From: JBBDWK01 sp040902885 | Lineage (GTDB): Bacteria; Acidobacteriota; Terriglobia; Bryobacterales; Bryobacteraceae | Assembly (NCBI GenBank): GCA_040902885.1 | Contig: JBBDWK010000101.1 | Location: forward strand, 8,589 to 72,588 | Reading direction: 5' to 3' | Length of the DNA: 64,000 nucleotides | Shown: piece by piece, positions 1 through 8,992 of the stretch | How positions within the stretch are numbered: the stretch's first letter is position 1 | Layout: the number at the start of each line of letters is the position of its first letter | The notes under the pieces: generated by a model | Database searches by the model: none | What the model was told of the DNA's origin: nothing | Seen by the model: the letters and a program-made list of their open reading frames with translations, nothing else | Made by a program: the position numbers and the translations under genes

Positions 1-510
1 GATCTCGATCTCGGCGCAGTCGTTCATGCGATGGTTGCGGTAATAGAAGGAGAACGCCTTTTTGCATCCAAGTGCCTTAGCCACTTCCTGGTAGTCGATC
101 TCGTTCTGAACCACGCCGTGCCCGAGGGTCCTCCCGGCGGCCTCGTCGTTGGAGAGGCGGATGAGGTAACCGGTGTACCCCTCGTCGATCAGCTTGGCCA
201 CCGTGCCGCCGGCGAAAAGGGGAATGTCATCCGAGTGCGCCTGCACGGCCGCCAGCACCTTTCCTTGATGCGGTTTGCCGGGACGGTCCCGTTCGATGAC
301 CAGGTCGTCCGCATAGGTGTAGTAGTCGGGCGTCGCGAAGGGGTTGTAGCCGGAACTGCGGTTGGCATAGGCCGTTGGGGTCATGTGAGCCGGGAGATCT
401 GAGCGCCGCTGGCCGGCCACTTGCGGTGGGGGCAAAGGGCTCAACGCCGGGGAGGCGCCGAGGACCATCCCTCCCGCGATCGATCTGCCGAGAAATTTGC
501 GTCTTCTCAT
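1..510 (-). CDS. PIG-L family deacetylase, Tat-exported, 3' end outside window
   Basis: Reading back from ATG at 508-510 gives 170 codons that run off the left edge, so only the N-terminal part is present. The start has a strong Shine-Dalgarno (AAGGAGG at about 8 nt). The protein opens with a twin-arginine signal (RRRKFLG) and a hydrophobic stretch. Around residues 90-125 is the deacetylase motif AHSDDIPLFAGGT followed by YTGYLIRLSNDE. In this LmbE/PIG-L fold the His and second Asp bind zinc and the first Asp is the general base; all three are kept, while the usual Glu after DD is Ile. The family removes N-acetyl groups from GlcNAc-type sugars; the substrate here is unknown. It starts 13 bp after the gamma-glutamyltransferase stop, so the two are probably co-transcribed. 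Confidence 0.85.
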   Translation of the reverse strand, partial: MRRRKFLGRSIAGGMVLGASPALSPLPPPQVAGQRRSDLPAHMTPTAYANRSSGYNPFATPDYYTYADDLVIERDRPGKPHQGKVLAAVQAHSDDIPLFAGGTVAKLIDEGYTGYLIRLSNDEAAGRTLGHGVVQNEIDYQEVAKALGCKKAFSFYYRNHRMNDCAEIEI

Positions 511-523
511 GCCGGTTCCTCCT

Positions 524-2269
524 TCACCAGCCGATAACATAGGCATCCGTAGCCGGCGCCGCGCCGCCCATCAATACCCCCGACTGCGGATGCACTACGA
601 TCGCCTTCACGCTGCCCACGCCCATGGCCGAGTGGGTCCGCACCGCGTGCCCCCGCGTTGCCAGTTCCTCCCGCACTTCACGCGGAATTCGCTGCGAAAC
701 CGACAGTCTCTTGCCGGCCCGGTGCGGGTGGAACGATTGGTGATAAGCGCCCGTCGAGAAATAAGGTTGCTCCAGGGCCTGTTGCACGTTCTTCCCGAAC
801 TCCACATAGTTCAGGAAGAATTGCAACTGCGACTGCCCCTGGGTGTCCCCACCCGGGCTTCCGAAGACCATCAAGGGCTTGCCGTCCTTGAGCACAAGCA
901 CCGGGTTCAGAGTCTGCCGGGGACGCTTGCGCGGCGCCAGGGCATTGGGATGTTTCGGGTCGAGGTTGAAGCGGGCCAGCACGTCATTGATGAAATAGCC
1001 ACCGGCTTCGCCATCCACATACATGGCGCTGCCGAAGTCCGATGCCACCGACGACGTGATCGTGACCATGTTCCGGTCCTTGTCGACGACATCGATATGG
1101 GTCGTGAAGCTTTCGATCCAGTCGGGAAACGCCGCGGCGCCCGTCAACTCCACGTGGCTTCCGGGACCCTGCGCATAGAGCGGCGCGGTGGAAGCCTGGA
1201 GCCCGGGAGGAGCCACGCCATCGATGGCTCGATCTTTGCGAATTAAGGCCCGCCGGCGCGCGGCGTGGCGGTCCGATAGCAGCGTGTCAATGGGAACGTC
1301 TTTCACGAATCTCGGATCTCCGATGTAGGCGTCTCGATCGGCAAAAGCCAGCTTCAGGGCTTCGACGACGTGGTGGATGTAGTCGGCCGAATTGTGTCCC
1401 ATGGCCTTCAGGTCAAAGCCTTCGAGGATCTTCAGCGCCTCGAGCATTACCGGACTTTGCGTCGGAAGCCCGACCCCGTAAACGTCGTAGCCCCGATAGC
1501 GCACGTGGAGCGGCTTGGTGAGTTCGGCTTCGAATTCCGCCAGATCCGAAGCGTCCATGATTCCGCCGTTCCTGGCCAGAAACTGGACTGTATTTTCCGC
1601 GACGGGTCCCTTGTAGAAGCCGTCCCGCCCATGGGTCGCGATCCGCCGCATTGTCTGGCCAAGGTTCTTGCGGACGACCATGTCGCCCATCCGCAGCGGC
1701 TGGCCGTCGCGAAACCAGACAGGTACGGAAGAAGGAAACGCCTGCAGCCGTTTCACGTTGTTTCGCAGCACGCCCTGGAGGTTCTCGCTGACGATGAAGC
1801 CGCGCTCGGCCAGCTCGATGGCCGGAGCCAGAACCTGCTCGCGCTTCAGCTTGCCGTATTTCCCAAGCGCCAGCAGCAGAGCGGCAGGTGCGGCTGGGAC
1901 TACGGGGCTTAACGCGCCATCCAAGTCTATGCCGCCCTTGCTTTGGCACAATTCCAGGGTGGCGCGTTTCGGCGCCCAGCCGCCCCCGTTGATGAAGATC
2001 ACCTCATTTGTTTTGGCGCGATAAATCAGGATAAACGCGTCGCCGCCGATGCCGGAGCGGCTGGGTTCCACGACCGTGCTGGCAAAGCAGGCGGCTGCCG
2101 CCGCATCCACGGCGTCGCCGCCTTGGGCCAATATTTTGTAACCGGACATGGCAGTTGCGTAGTGGGCTGTTGCCACCATGCCGTCCATGCCGAGGTAAAC
2201 GGGCCGCCACGTGGAGGTCTGACCTGGCAACAGAGCGGCCGCTAGTATCCCCACCGCCATCATTCTCAT
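524..2269 (-). CDS. ggt: Gamma-glutamyltransferase family protein
   Basis: 581 residues, the usual length of the single-chain GGT precursor. A short signal-like N-terminus (about residues 1-20) suggests export. The large-subunit part carries SRSGIGGDAF near residue 70; the processing site is at TTHIDVVDKDRN (about 389-400), where the first Thr should be the autocatalytic nucleophile, and GSPGGD near 470 is the conserved small-subunit loop. The family cleaves or transfers gamma-glutamyl groups of glutathione-like substrates, usually in the periplasm. Substrate-binding loops differ somewhat from canonical GGT (GGDAF instead of GGGGF), so a GGT-like hydrolase on other amides is possible. No clear ribosome-binding site is visible before the first ATG; Met3 and Met4 are alternatives. 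Confidence 0.9.
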   Translation of the reverse strand: MRMMAVGILAAALLPGQTSTWRPVYLGMDGMVATAHYATAMSGYKILAQGGDAVDAAAAACFASTVVEPSRSGIGGDAFILIYRAKTNEVIFINGGGWAPKRATLELCQSKGGIDLDGALSPVVPAAPAALLLALGKYGKLKREQVLAPAIELAERGFIVSENLQGVLRNNVKRLQAFPSSVPVWFRDGQPLRMGDMVVRKNLGQTMRRIATHGRDGFYKGPVAENTVQFLARNGGIMDASDLAEFEAELTKPLHVRYRGYDVYGVGLPTQSPVMLEALKILEGFDLKAMGHNSADYIHHVVEALKLAFADRDAYIGDPRFVKDVPIDTLLSDRHAARRRALIRKDRAIDGVAPPGLQASTAPLYAQGPGSHVELTGAAAFPDWIESFTTHIDVVDKDRNMVTITSSVASDFGSAMYVDGEAGGYFINDVLARFNLDPKHPNALAPRKRPRQTLNPVLVLKDGKPLMVFGSPGGDTQGQSQLQFFLNYVEFGKNVQQALEQPYFSTGAYHQSFHPHRAGKRLSVSQRIPREVREELATRGHAVRTHSAMGVGSVKAIVVHPQSGVLMGGAAPATDAYVIGW

Positions 2270-2341
2270 AGTGGTCGCTATTGTACGACAGCGCGGAAGC
2301 TTTCAAAAACGGTGAGTACTCAAGCCCAGTTCAGATTGGCG

Positions 2342-5300
2342 TTATAGGCCTAATCTCTTGCGAACCGACGCATTTGAATCTTCCTGCGCTGCGTCCCGGT
2401 CGTAGCGAGATGCGATCTGCTCCAACGTTCGAGATAAATACGGGTACTCAGGAAGCTGCTTTGCCCAGTTCCTGTACTTGGCGGCGATGGCACGTTCTTG
2501 ATCGCCGCCTTCGCCCCGAAAATGAACGCCGCGCGAATTGTAAATTCCGACGGCTATACCTTTGGCAATCTCCTGAGAACCAATTTCCTCCAGCGCTTCA
2601 CGCGCGGCCTTGCATGGCCAGATGCCATCGTCACCCACAGGCAGGGCGGACATCAGCTTCCCGATCTGGTGATCTCCGATGGCCGCGCGGCCATGCTTAG
2701 AGCACAAAGCGCGCACTTCCACAATCCATGACTTGAGAGCCTCCGCGTTTATTTCCCCGGTTTCATCGGTGCCAGGCGTATACTTCATCCTCTCCAAAAG
2801 CGCGTATGCCGCCGACCATGCAGCCTCTCGCTTTTCGCGGTCACGCATGACCCACTCCGGCGGGTCTTCGCCTTGATCGTTTCGTTTGTATGTCAGGGCT
2901 AGAACCTGCATGTACAATGACGGTGACTTCGCGAGTTGGCGTTCGAGGTTGGGTATGCCGTGTTCGCTGTGGTCGAGGGCGCGGATGAACATGAATTCCA
3001 AGCGCGCCATTTCATCCTCTGTTACTCCGGTTCGTTTCTGAAGGATGCTTAGGGCTGACGATATATCGTAGGCGTCGAGTTGATAGGTTCCGGCGAGCTC
3101 AAAATCGCTGGTGGCGATTTCAAGAAGAAGGCGTTTCAGCCTCGAAGTCTCCAGTTCGTCGAGCACCATGTGAGCGCACAGAAAGGCTGCCCGTGGCCTT
3201 CGCGCTTCAAGAAGTCGATCGACCGCCTCATTGACTTCGGAATCCTTGCGCATCCACCCTGTATGCACTTCCTGCCAGTACGAGACGGCTGCTTCCGGCG
3301 CCAGGCTATCGAGATGCCTCCAAGTGTCGCCTTCAAACGGTGAATCCCGAAGCAAGCGAATGAACTTCTCGTTGCTTAGAACAGCCAAAAGTGAATGCGT
3401 CGTATGGGTCCGATCCCCAGCCGCCAACCGATTCATGATTCCGCCAATCAGTTCGTCGTTTCGAGCCGCTAGCCCAGGATCGCCGACATCAAGACAATTG
3501 ACAATGAACGCGATCATGTCAGACCCCTCGATCACGCCTTCCGCCAAATGCCAACCAATGGCGCGTGCTGCGCCGCTCATCGCCAAAAGCGTTTGGATGC
3601 CTTCGAACCCACGCTCCTTCCAGATCTCCCGAAGTGCATCTATCCTTAAATCGCGTATTCTCTCTTCGCGCTTACGCCAGTCGAGGGCATCTTCCTCAAT
3701 TTCTTCGGACGACTCCTCTACCCAGCCAGCCGCGAACAACCAATGATGTCGGACTACGACATCCTTCGGGGTGAGCAGCGCGTAGGCTTGACGGGCGCGA
3801 TCTTTGGTCTCGCTCTTGATTCCCTTGCCCCGCCGCGTGAATGCAAACCGGCGAATGCGTTCGCGTAGTATCCCTTTACGCTTTTCGTCTACTTCTTCCT
3901 TTGCCCATTGATCTACCAGGTTCCATACGGTCGCATGGTCCTCTTCGGGAAGAGCTTGCAGATTTGCGATGAGATCGCCGAGCGTTTCTTCGTCGTGACT
4001 TGGCCACGCAAGCGCAATATCCAGAGCTTTGCGCGCGAATTCGTAGCGCTCTCGACCATTGACGGGCTCGCCGGCGCCAGAGGCATCGTTACGCCATTGG
4101 GGCCGGACGTTATGGTGTACAACCTGCGATCCGACGGCGAACTGTTCGCGGCACACTTTCCAGGCCTGTGCCGGATACCGCTTCGCCAAGACTTCTAGCG
4201 CTTTTTTTCGGTCCTCCACGGGAGCCGCTGTTTGCGGCATCCAGCACCGGAGGATGGACAAAAGGCTGTTATCGGGTTTGCTTACCCAGTTGTCGTCAAT
4301 CTTTCGTTCGGCAAGTTGCGCAAGAATAGCGCATACGCGCACCAACTGCTCGGGCTTCCATGCGAGCGTTTCTAGAGCCCAGAGCATTCCGGTACGAGGA
4401 CAATTTCCAAAAACCCCGCCGTCCGCGGGCGTCAGCAGGGCATAGACTTGCGGTTCGCCAGTCCGGAGGTCATCCTCCAAGATTCTCAAGAACTCATCGG
4501 GCGCCGCTTCTGCATAGCGGGGCAGTGATCCATTCTGTGAGAGAAGTCTTTCGGGGATCAGGGGGGTAAGTAACTGCTTGATGAGAGTATCAACGCGATG
4601 GCTCACATCGATTCCCAGCCGCTCGCGAAAGAGGTTATTTCCATGAACAGCCAGGATAACGAGCGTTTCGCAAATGCCCTCGCGCAAGGCGCCTGAGTGG
4701 TCGCGTGTCTTTCCGTACCAACCGGCCAACGCGCGTTTATCTTCCGGGAGGTCCAGCGCCGGATCTCTTTCGGAAAGTACCAATTCGGCGACGAAGAAAA
4801 AGTCGTCGAGGTCCTTCTGGGTTACGGCGCCAGAGACCGCGAAGAACGCATCTATCTTGGATGTCACGCCTCGATATTGCCCAACGGACCAGACGGGCGG
4901 ATCATCAAACCTCAATAATTCGGCGATCTGATCCTCGATTTCCGGGTAGGCGCATCCTCCCAACAGTGACAGAATTTCGCAGTCAGCATTCGATTGGGCG
5001 TGCCACGCGCCCACCAGCATCATCGGAACAAGCTTTCTGGTCCGTTTCGCGTCTTGCCCCCAAGCGGGACTGCGGAGCGCCGGAAGCCTTGCGAGTCTCC
5101 GGCGAAGTATCGTCGGTGAGTAGCCGGACTCCCGAGCGAGAGCGTCGATTCGCGCGTTACCGACGCCGACTGATGCTAACGCCTCTCTGAACGCTTCATA
5201 CCCTGGAAGGTCGAGTACTATGTCCGGCTTCACCTCCACGCTATTGCGAGGTCTTACAAGAATCGCTGGCGTTGTCTTGTCTGCGCCCCCAAGTTCACGT

Positions 5301-6409
5301 TCGACTTCATCGGCGGCGACTATCGCGATGAAGTGGGAGGATGACGCCGCGAGCTTTCGGAGGGCCTCGCCCGTTGAAAAGACGATAGCCCGGTCCCGAT
5401 ATCCCTTCGCGGCGAATTCGTCCGTATCGAAAAGGCAACAGATAAACGCCAGCGCTTCATCCTTCGAGTCGCTGCCGATAATCAGGGGCTCCGTCTGATC
5501 TCCCTGCAACCAGCTTTTCAGCGCGCCTTTGTGGTTCGTGATGGCGGGAAGGAACAGCGACTTGGGCAACTCTGGCTCGGTAACAGATGCCCAACGCTTC
5601 CACTGGTCATCCAGAGAGCGGAATCCTTCCGTGAGAAGCCCGATTTGTTCCGCGAACCATGCCTGACCCGGAATCGACTGTTCCAGCCACTGTTCCAAAT
5701 CGCTCGAATCGTATGCTTTTACCGATTTCCATTCGCCCGTCGCCTCCTTGAGCTTGGCCCATTCACGTTTGCCCGGCCAAGCTCGGGGAGTGACGAAAAC
5801 GAACGTAAGTTCCTTGCGTTCCTCCGCAGGCACCGCGGTCAGACGAGCCGAATAATCGCTGTCCGCCTTCCTCTTCGCATCTTCATTGCAACCGAATTCC
5901 CAGCCCGACATTCCGTTCGGAATCCATGGCGTTGCGGCTCCGGCGTTGATTTGACCATCCCATCCCTTACGTTCGGCATCGTCGTGGCCAGGAAAATCGA
6001 TCGTGGAAAGTTCCCGTCCAGTCGAATGGACGAGCTTTCTCAAGAAGACCGGCAGGAGCGATCGCGCCGCGAGGTTCCGGTCGGCCCATCCCTCGATATC
6101 TCGGGCTTTGAGCAGTAGAAACGGCGGCACGTAGGCACGCACCGCGATTTGCTGTTCGCGCTGCCGCATCATTGACTGATCGAATTCAGACTGCATCTTG
6201 AGCAGAGTGTCCTTACCGATGCCAAAAGACTTCTCTACCCGTAGCGCCATTTCCTGTGACAGATCCGCTTTCCCATTTAAGAGGTTGGAAAGGGCAGGTC
6301 TTCCAACCCCAAGGACTTTGGCGGCCTCTTTGATGGAGACCCCCGCCGGCAGCTTGCTCTTGATATAAGCTCCAGGGTGCATCGGTTTGCCTGATTGTGG
6401 TTCAGCCAT
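2342..6409 (-). CDS. Large protein with HigA/XRE-type N-terminal HTH and an uncharacterised body
   Basis: The longest open frame begins at 6499, but a good promoter (TTGACA-17-TATTGT, 6444-6472) lies downstream of that codon, so I place the start at ATG 6409, giving 1355 residues. Residues about 10-65 form a HigA/VapI-like HTH (SIKEAAKVLGVGRPALSNLLNGK). Residues about 105-270 contain GWDG (149-152) and SGWEFG (168-173), a pattern I recall from large bacterial proteins of unknown function sometimes linked to defence loci. A sequence near 340 resembles a P-loop position but lacks GKS/T. The rest is mostly alpha-helical and without a recognised motif. It faces a Fic gene across shared operators, so it probably autoregulates the pair. 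Function unknown; a toxin-antitoxin-like or phage-defence role is an inference. Confidence 0.8.
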   Translation of the reverse strand: MAEPQSGKPMHPGAYIKSKLPAGVSIKEAAKVLGVGRPALSNLLNGKADLSQEMALRVEKSFGIGKDTLLKMQSEFDQSMMRQREQQIAVRAYVPPFLLLKARDIEGWADRNLAARSLLPVFLRKLVHSTGRELSTIDFPGHDDAERKGWDGQINAGAATPWIPNGMSGWEFGCNEDAKRKADSDYSARLTAVPAEERKELTFVFVTPRAWPGKREWAKLKEATGEWKSVKAYDSSDLEQWLEQSIPGQAWFAEQIGLLTEGFRSLDDQWKRWASVTEPELPKSLFLPAITNHKGALKSWLQGDQTEPLIIGSDSKDEALAFICCLFDTDEFAAKGYRDRAIVFSTGEALRKLAASSSHFIAIVAADEVERELGGADKTTPAILVRPRNSVEVKPDIVLDLPGYEAFREALASVGVGNARIDALARESGYSPTILRRRLARLPALRSPAWGQDAKRTRKLVPMMLVGAWHAQSNADCEILSLLGGCAYPEIEDQIAELLRFDDPPVWSVGQYRGVTSKIDAFFAVSGAVTQKDLDDFFFVAELVLSERDPALDLPEDKRALAGWYGKTRDHSGALREGICETLVILAVHGNNLFRERLGIDVSHRVDTLIKQLLTPLIPERLLSQNGSLPRYAEAAPDEFLRILEDDLRTGEPQVYALLTPADGGVFGNCPRTGMLWALETLAWKPEQLVRVCAILAQLAERKIDDNWVSKPDNSLLSILRCWMPQTAAPVEDRKKALEVLAKRYPAQAWKVCREQFAVGSQVVHHNVRPQWRNDASGAGEPVNGRERYEFARKALDIALAWPSHDEETLGDLIANLQALPEEDHATVWNLVDQWAKEEVDEKRKGILRERIRRFAFTRRGKGIKSETKDRARQAYALLTPKDVVVRHHWLFAAGWVEESSEEIEEDALDWRKREERIRDLRIDALREIWKERGFEGIQTLLAMSGAARAIGWHLAEGVIEGSDMIAFIVNCLDVGDPGLAARNDELIGGIMNRLAAGDRTHTTHSLLAVLSNEKFIRLLRDSPFEGDTWRHLDSLAPEAAVSYWQEVHTGWMRKDSEVNEAVDRLLEARRPRAAFLCAHMVLDELETSRLKRLLLEIATSDFELAGTYQLDAYDISSALSILQKRTGVTEDEMARLEFMFIRALDHSEHGIPNLERQLAKSPSLYMQVLALTYKRNDQGEDPPEWVMRDREKREAAWSAAYALLERMKYTPGTDETGEINAEALKSWIVEVRALCSKHGRAAIGDHQIGKLMSALPVGDDGIWPCKAAREALEEIGSQEIAKGIAVGIYNSRGVHFRGEGGDQERAIAAKYRNWAKQLPEYPYLSRTLEQIASRYDRDAAQEDSNASVRKRLGL

Positions 6410-6443
6410 GTTGACATCCGTGCTCTGTAGCGTTACACGATAC

Positions 6444-6472
6444 ACAATACTGGATATGCTCTCTTTTGTCAA
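6444..6472 (-). promoter_or_regulatory. Promoter of the HTH-fusion gene
   Basis: On the minus strand TTGACA (6467-6472) and TATTGT (6444-6449) are separated by exactly 17 bp. Transcription would start near 6437, about 28 nt before the ATG at 6409. This fixes the translation start downstream of the longest-frame start at 6499. Confidence 0.65.
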
Positions 6473-6498
6473 TGGCTCGTGCGTAGATTTGACCTCCA

Positions 6499-6522
6499 TT
6501 CTACGCTCGAAAGTGCGTAGAA
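6499..6522. promoter_or_regulatory. Perfect inverted repeat, candidate operator 1
   Basis: TTCTACGC (6499-6506), 8-nt spacer, GCGTAGAA (6515-6522): a perfect 8-bp inverted repeat just upstream of the fic -35 box. A further half-site TGCGTAGA lies at 6480-6487. The same core recurs in operator 2, as expected for a dimeric HTH regulator; the neighbouring HTH protein is the obvious candidate. Confidence 0.55.
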
Positions 6523-6524
6523 TA

Positions 6525-6553
6525 TTGAACCTTGCGTTGAATAGCGTTATAAT
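6525..6553 (+). promoter_or_regulatory. Promoter of the fic gene
   Basis: TTGAAC (6525-6530), 17-bp spacer, and a perfect TATAAT (6548-6553). The expected transcription start, about 6560, is only about 5-14 nt before the possible start codons (GTG 6565, ATG 6574), so the fic mRNA should be leaderless or nearly so. Confidence 0.65.
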
Positions 6554-6554
6554 C

Positions 6555-6571
6555 TACGCAATGAGTGCGTA
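6555..6571. promoter_or_regulatory. Inverted repeat, candidate operator 2 over the fic start site
   Basis: TACGCA (6555-6560), 5-nt spacer, TGCGTA (6566-6571), with the same TACGC core as operator 1. It covers the predicted transcription start and the position where a ribosome-binding site would normally sit, so binding would block fic initiation. Confidence 0.5.
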
Positions 6572-6573
6572 AA

Positions 6574-7683
6574 ATGGAAACCTACATCCATCAACTGCCC
6601 GACTGGCCACGGTTTCGCTGGAACCCTGAGCGGCTGGCTGAGCCGTTGGCCGCGGTCAGCCGCCAGCAGGGCCGTCTCATCGGTCACATGGAGGCGCTTG
6701 GGTTTCAGCTGCAGCAGGAAGCGGTTCTCCAGACTCTGACCGCCGACATTCTAAAGACCAGCGAAATCGAGGGCGAGAAGCTCGACGCGGAGCAGATCCG
6801 CTCGTCCATCGCCCGCCGCCTCGGCATGGACATCGCGGGTTTGAAGCACGCAGACCGCAACGTCGAGGGCATCGTCGAGATGATGCTGGACGCCACGCGC
6901 AACTTCCGGCAGCCGCTCACCGCCGAGCGGCTCTTCGCCTGGCATGCGTCTTTGTTTCCCACGGGACGCAGCGGCATGACGAAAATCACAGCCGGCGCAT
7001 GGCGCGATGACAACGCCGGGCCGATGCAGGTTGTCTCCGGCCCGGCCGGCCGCGAGAAGGTTCATTTCGAGGCGCCCGCCGCCGCGAGGCTGGATGATGA
7101 CATGGCCGCATTTCTGGAGTCCTTTAATAAGGAAGGCGGCATTGACCCCGTCCTCAAATCCGCGCTCGCGCATCTATGGTTCGTCACCGTTCACCCTTTT
7201 GACGATGGCAACGGGCGCATCGCGCGCGCGATCTCGGATATGCAGCTCGCGCGCTCTGAGGAAAGCCCGCAGCGCTTCTACAGCATGTCTGCGCAAATCC
7301 GCGAGGAGGGCAAAGCCTATTACGACATCCTGGAGCAGACGCAACACGGGACGATGGACATCACGCCCTGGATGGAATGGTTCTTGAGGTGTTTGGGGCG
7401 CGCGATTGCGCGCGCGCATGACGAACTCGGCTCGGTCCTGGCCAAGGCCCGGTTTTGGGAATCCATCCATGCCGCGCCTCTCAATGAACGCCAGCATATG
7501 ATGCTCAACCGCCTGCTGGACGGCTTCGAAGGAAAACTCACGACCGTCAAGTGGGCGAAGCTTGCGAAGTGTTCGCACGATACCGCGCTGCGCGACATCC
7601 AGGACCTCATCGCCCGCGGCATTCTCGTCCAGAATCCGGGGGGAGGGCGCAGTGCCAGCTATTCCCTGGCCGGAATTTCCTGA
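6574..7683 (+). CDS. Fic family protein (predicted AMP-transferase), N-terminally autoinhibited class
   Basis: 369 residues from ATG 6574; an in-frame GTG at 6565 is an alternative. The Fic core motif HPFDDGNGRIAR lies at residues 207-218 with the catalytic His and the Asp/Gly/Asn/Arg nucleotide-binding positions intact. Residues 62-67 (TSEIEG) match the (S/T)xxxE(G/N) inhibitory helix, placing it in the class with an N-terminal self-inhibitory Glu. The C-terminal about 80 residues look like a winged-helix domain (DTALRDIQDLIARGIL). Such proteins transfer AMP from ATP to hydroxyl side chains of targets. No Shine-Dalgarno is visible, which fits the near-leaderless promoter. It is divergent from the HTH-fusion gene, which likely represses it. 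Confidence 0.9.
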   Translation: METYIHQLPDWPRFRWNPERLAEPLAAVSRQQGRLIGHMEALGFQLQQEAVLQTLTADILKTSEIEGEKLDAEQIRSSIARRLGMDIAGLKHADRNVEGIVEMMLDATRNFRQPLTAERLFAWHASLFPTGRSGMTKITAGAWRDDNAGPMQVVSGPAGREKVHFEAPAAARLDDDMAAFLESFNKEGGIDPVLKSALAHLWFVTVHPFDDGNGRIARAISDMQLARSEESPQRFYSMSAQIREEGKAYYDILEQTQHGTMDITPWMEWFLRCLGRAIARAHDELGSVLAKARFWESIHAAPLNERQHMMLNRLLDGFEGKLTTVKWAKLAKCSHDTALRDIQDLIARGILVQNPGGGRSASYSLAGIS

Positions 7684-7777
7684 CATCCTTTGGCGCGCCC
7701 TGTCGGCGCGGAGAAAAATGGAGTCTGACGCTTACAAAAGCACACTTAATACCGCTTGAGAGGGATTCAGTGCTGCG

Positions 7778-8884
7778 TCACTTAACCGGCAAGAACCTCA
7801 CGCACATCGGTCCAGGCGCTTCAACAGTCGGACCTGTAGGGGAAAGCCGGCCGGTCTTCTTATCGATTCGAAAGACGACCACGTTGTTGCTGCTCTGATT
7901 GAGGGCCAGCAAGAACAATCCGGTGGGGTCGATCCCGAAGTTTCGCGGCGCCCGCCCCTGCGTATCCACGTTATCCACGAGAGTCACCGTGCCCCGCGGG
8001 CCAATCGAAAACACGGCGATGGTGTTGTGCCCGCGATTCGATCCATATAAGAACTTACCCGACGGATGAACCAGCACCTCCGCCGTGGATAAGTCGCTGG
8101 TTACAGCGACACCTTTTGGCAGGGTCGAGGCGGTCTGGATCTCCTTCAGCACTCCTTCCTTGGCGTCGTAGTCAAAAACCGTGACGGTGCATGAGATCTC
8201 ATTGATCGCATATGCGTGCTTTGCGTTCGGATGAAACGTGAAGTGTCGAGGCCCGGAACGCGGAGCTACTTGGGCAAACGGCGGCTCATTGGGAGCGATG
8301 GTTCCCGCGGCGGGATCGAACCGGTAGACCATGAGTTTGTCGAGGCCCAGGTCCGCCGCCACCACAAAGCGATTGTCCGGCGACGGATTAATGGAGTGCG
8401 CGCGCGGTCCGCCTTGCCGTTTCGGGTCCGCTACCGTTCCCGAGTGCTGCACGAACGATGAGGCTTCCCGCAGCTTACCGTCCACAGCGATGGGAATCAC
8501 GGCGACACTCCCACCGCCGTAGTTCGCCACCAGTGCGTTCCTGCCGGTGCGATCTACCCGCACATAACACGGGCCTTGGCCTTTGGAAGACACGCTGTTC
8601 AGCAGCGTCAGCTTACCGGACGATGCGTCGACACCGAATGCGCTGACGGTGCCTCCGTTCGCGCCGGACACCGCATAGAGGTATCGCCGGTTCGGATGAA
8701 TGGCTAGAAAAGACGGACGGTCCGCTTCGCCTAACACTCCCATGGGCTGCAGCTTCCCGCTCTTGGAATCGAAGCGGTAGCCGTAGATGCCCGTGGCATT
8801 CTGAGGTCCGGAGCCGGCGATGTAGGCGATGTAGTCCGCTCCCGCGGCGCCGGCGGGCAGCAGCAGCAACGCTAACCAGATCAT
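7778..8884 (-). CDS. Lactonase family protein, seven-bladed beta-propeller, exported
   Basis: Start chosen at ATG 8884, which has GGAGA 9 nt upstream and begins a clean signal peptide (MIWLALLLLPAGAAGA); the open frame extends further upstream without support. About 368 residues. Repeats of the type HPNRRYLYAVSG, HPSGKFLYGSNRG and DPTGLFLLALNQ are typical of the YkgB/6-phosphogluconolactonase-like (lactonase, Pfam PF10282) propeller. Secretion argues against a role in the cytosolic pentose-phosphate pathway, so the substrate is open. It is divergent from the next propeller gene, with about 108 bp between the two starts. Confidence 0.88.
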   Translation of the reverse strand: MIWLALLLLPAGAAGADYIAYIAGSGPQNATGIYGYRFDSKSGKLQPMGVLGEADRPSFLAIHPNRRYLYAVSGANGGTVSAFGVDASSGKLTLLNSVSSKGQGPCYVRVDRTGRNALVANYGGGSVAVIPIAVDGKLREASSFVQHSGTVADPKRQGGPRAHSINPSPDNRFVVAADLGLDKLMVYRFDPAAGTIAPNEPPFAQVAPRSGPRHFTFHPNAKHAYAINEISCTVTVFDYDAKEGVLKEIQTASTLPKGVAVTSDLSTAEVLVHPSGKFLYGSNRGHNTIAVFSIGPRGTVTLVDNVDTQGRAPRNFGIDPTGLFLLALNQSSNNVVVFRIDKKTGRLSPTGPTVEAPGPMCVRFLPVK

Positions 8885-8992
8885 TGTCACGTGTCTCCAG
8901 GAAACCACGATTCGTGGGTATGCGCAAATACTACCGCACTCAGCCTTGGCGTATACTTCGGATGTCGAGAACCACAAGGAAGTTCTCTTTCA

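Noticed and set aside
2342..6409. Walker A P-loop (STAND ATPase) in the large HTH protein
   Set aside because: The only candidate, around LIIGSDSKDEALAF, lacks GK(S/T); no ATPase can be claimed.
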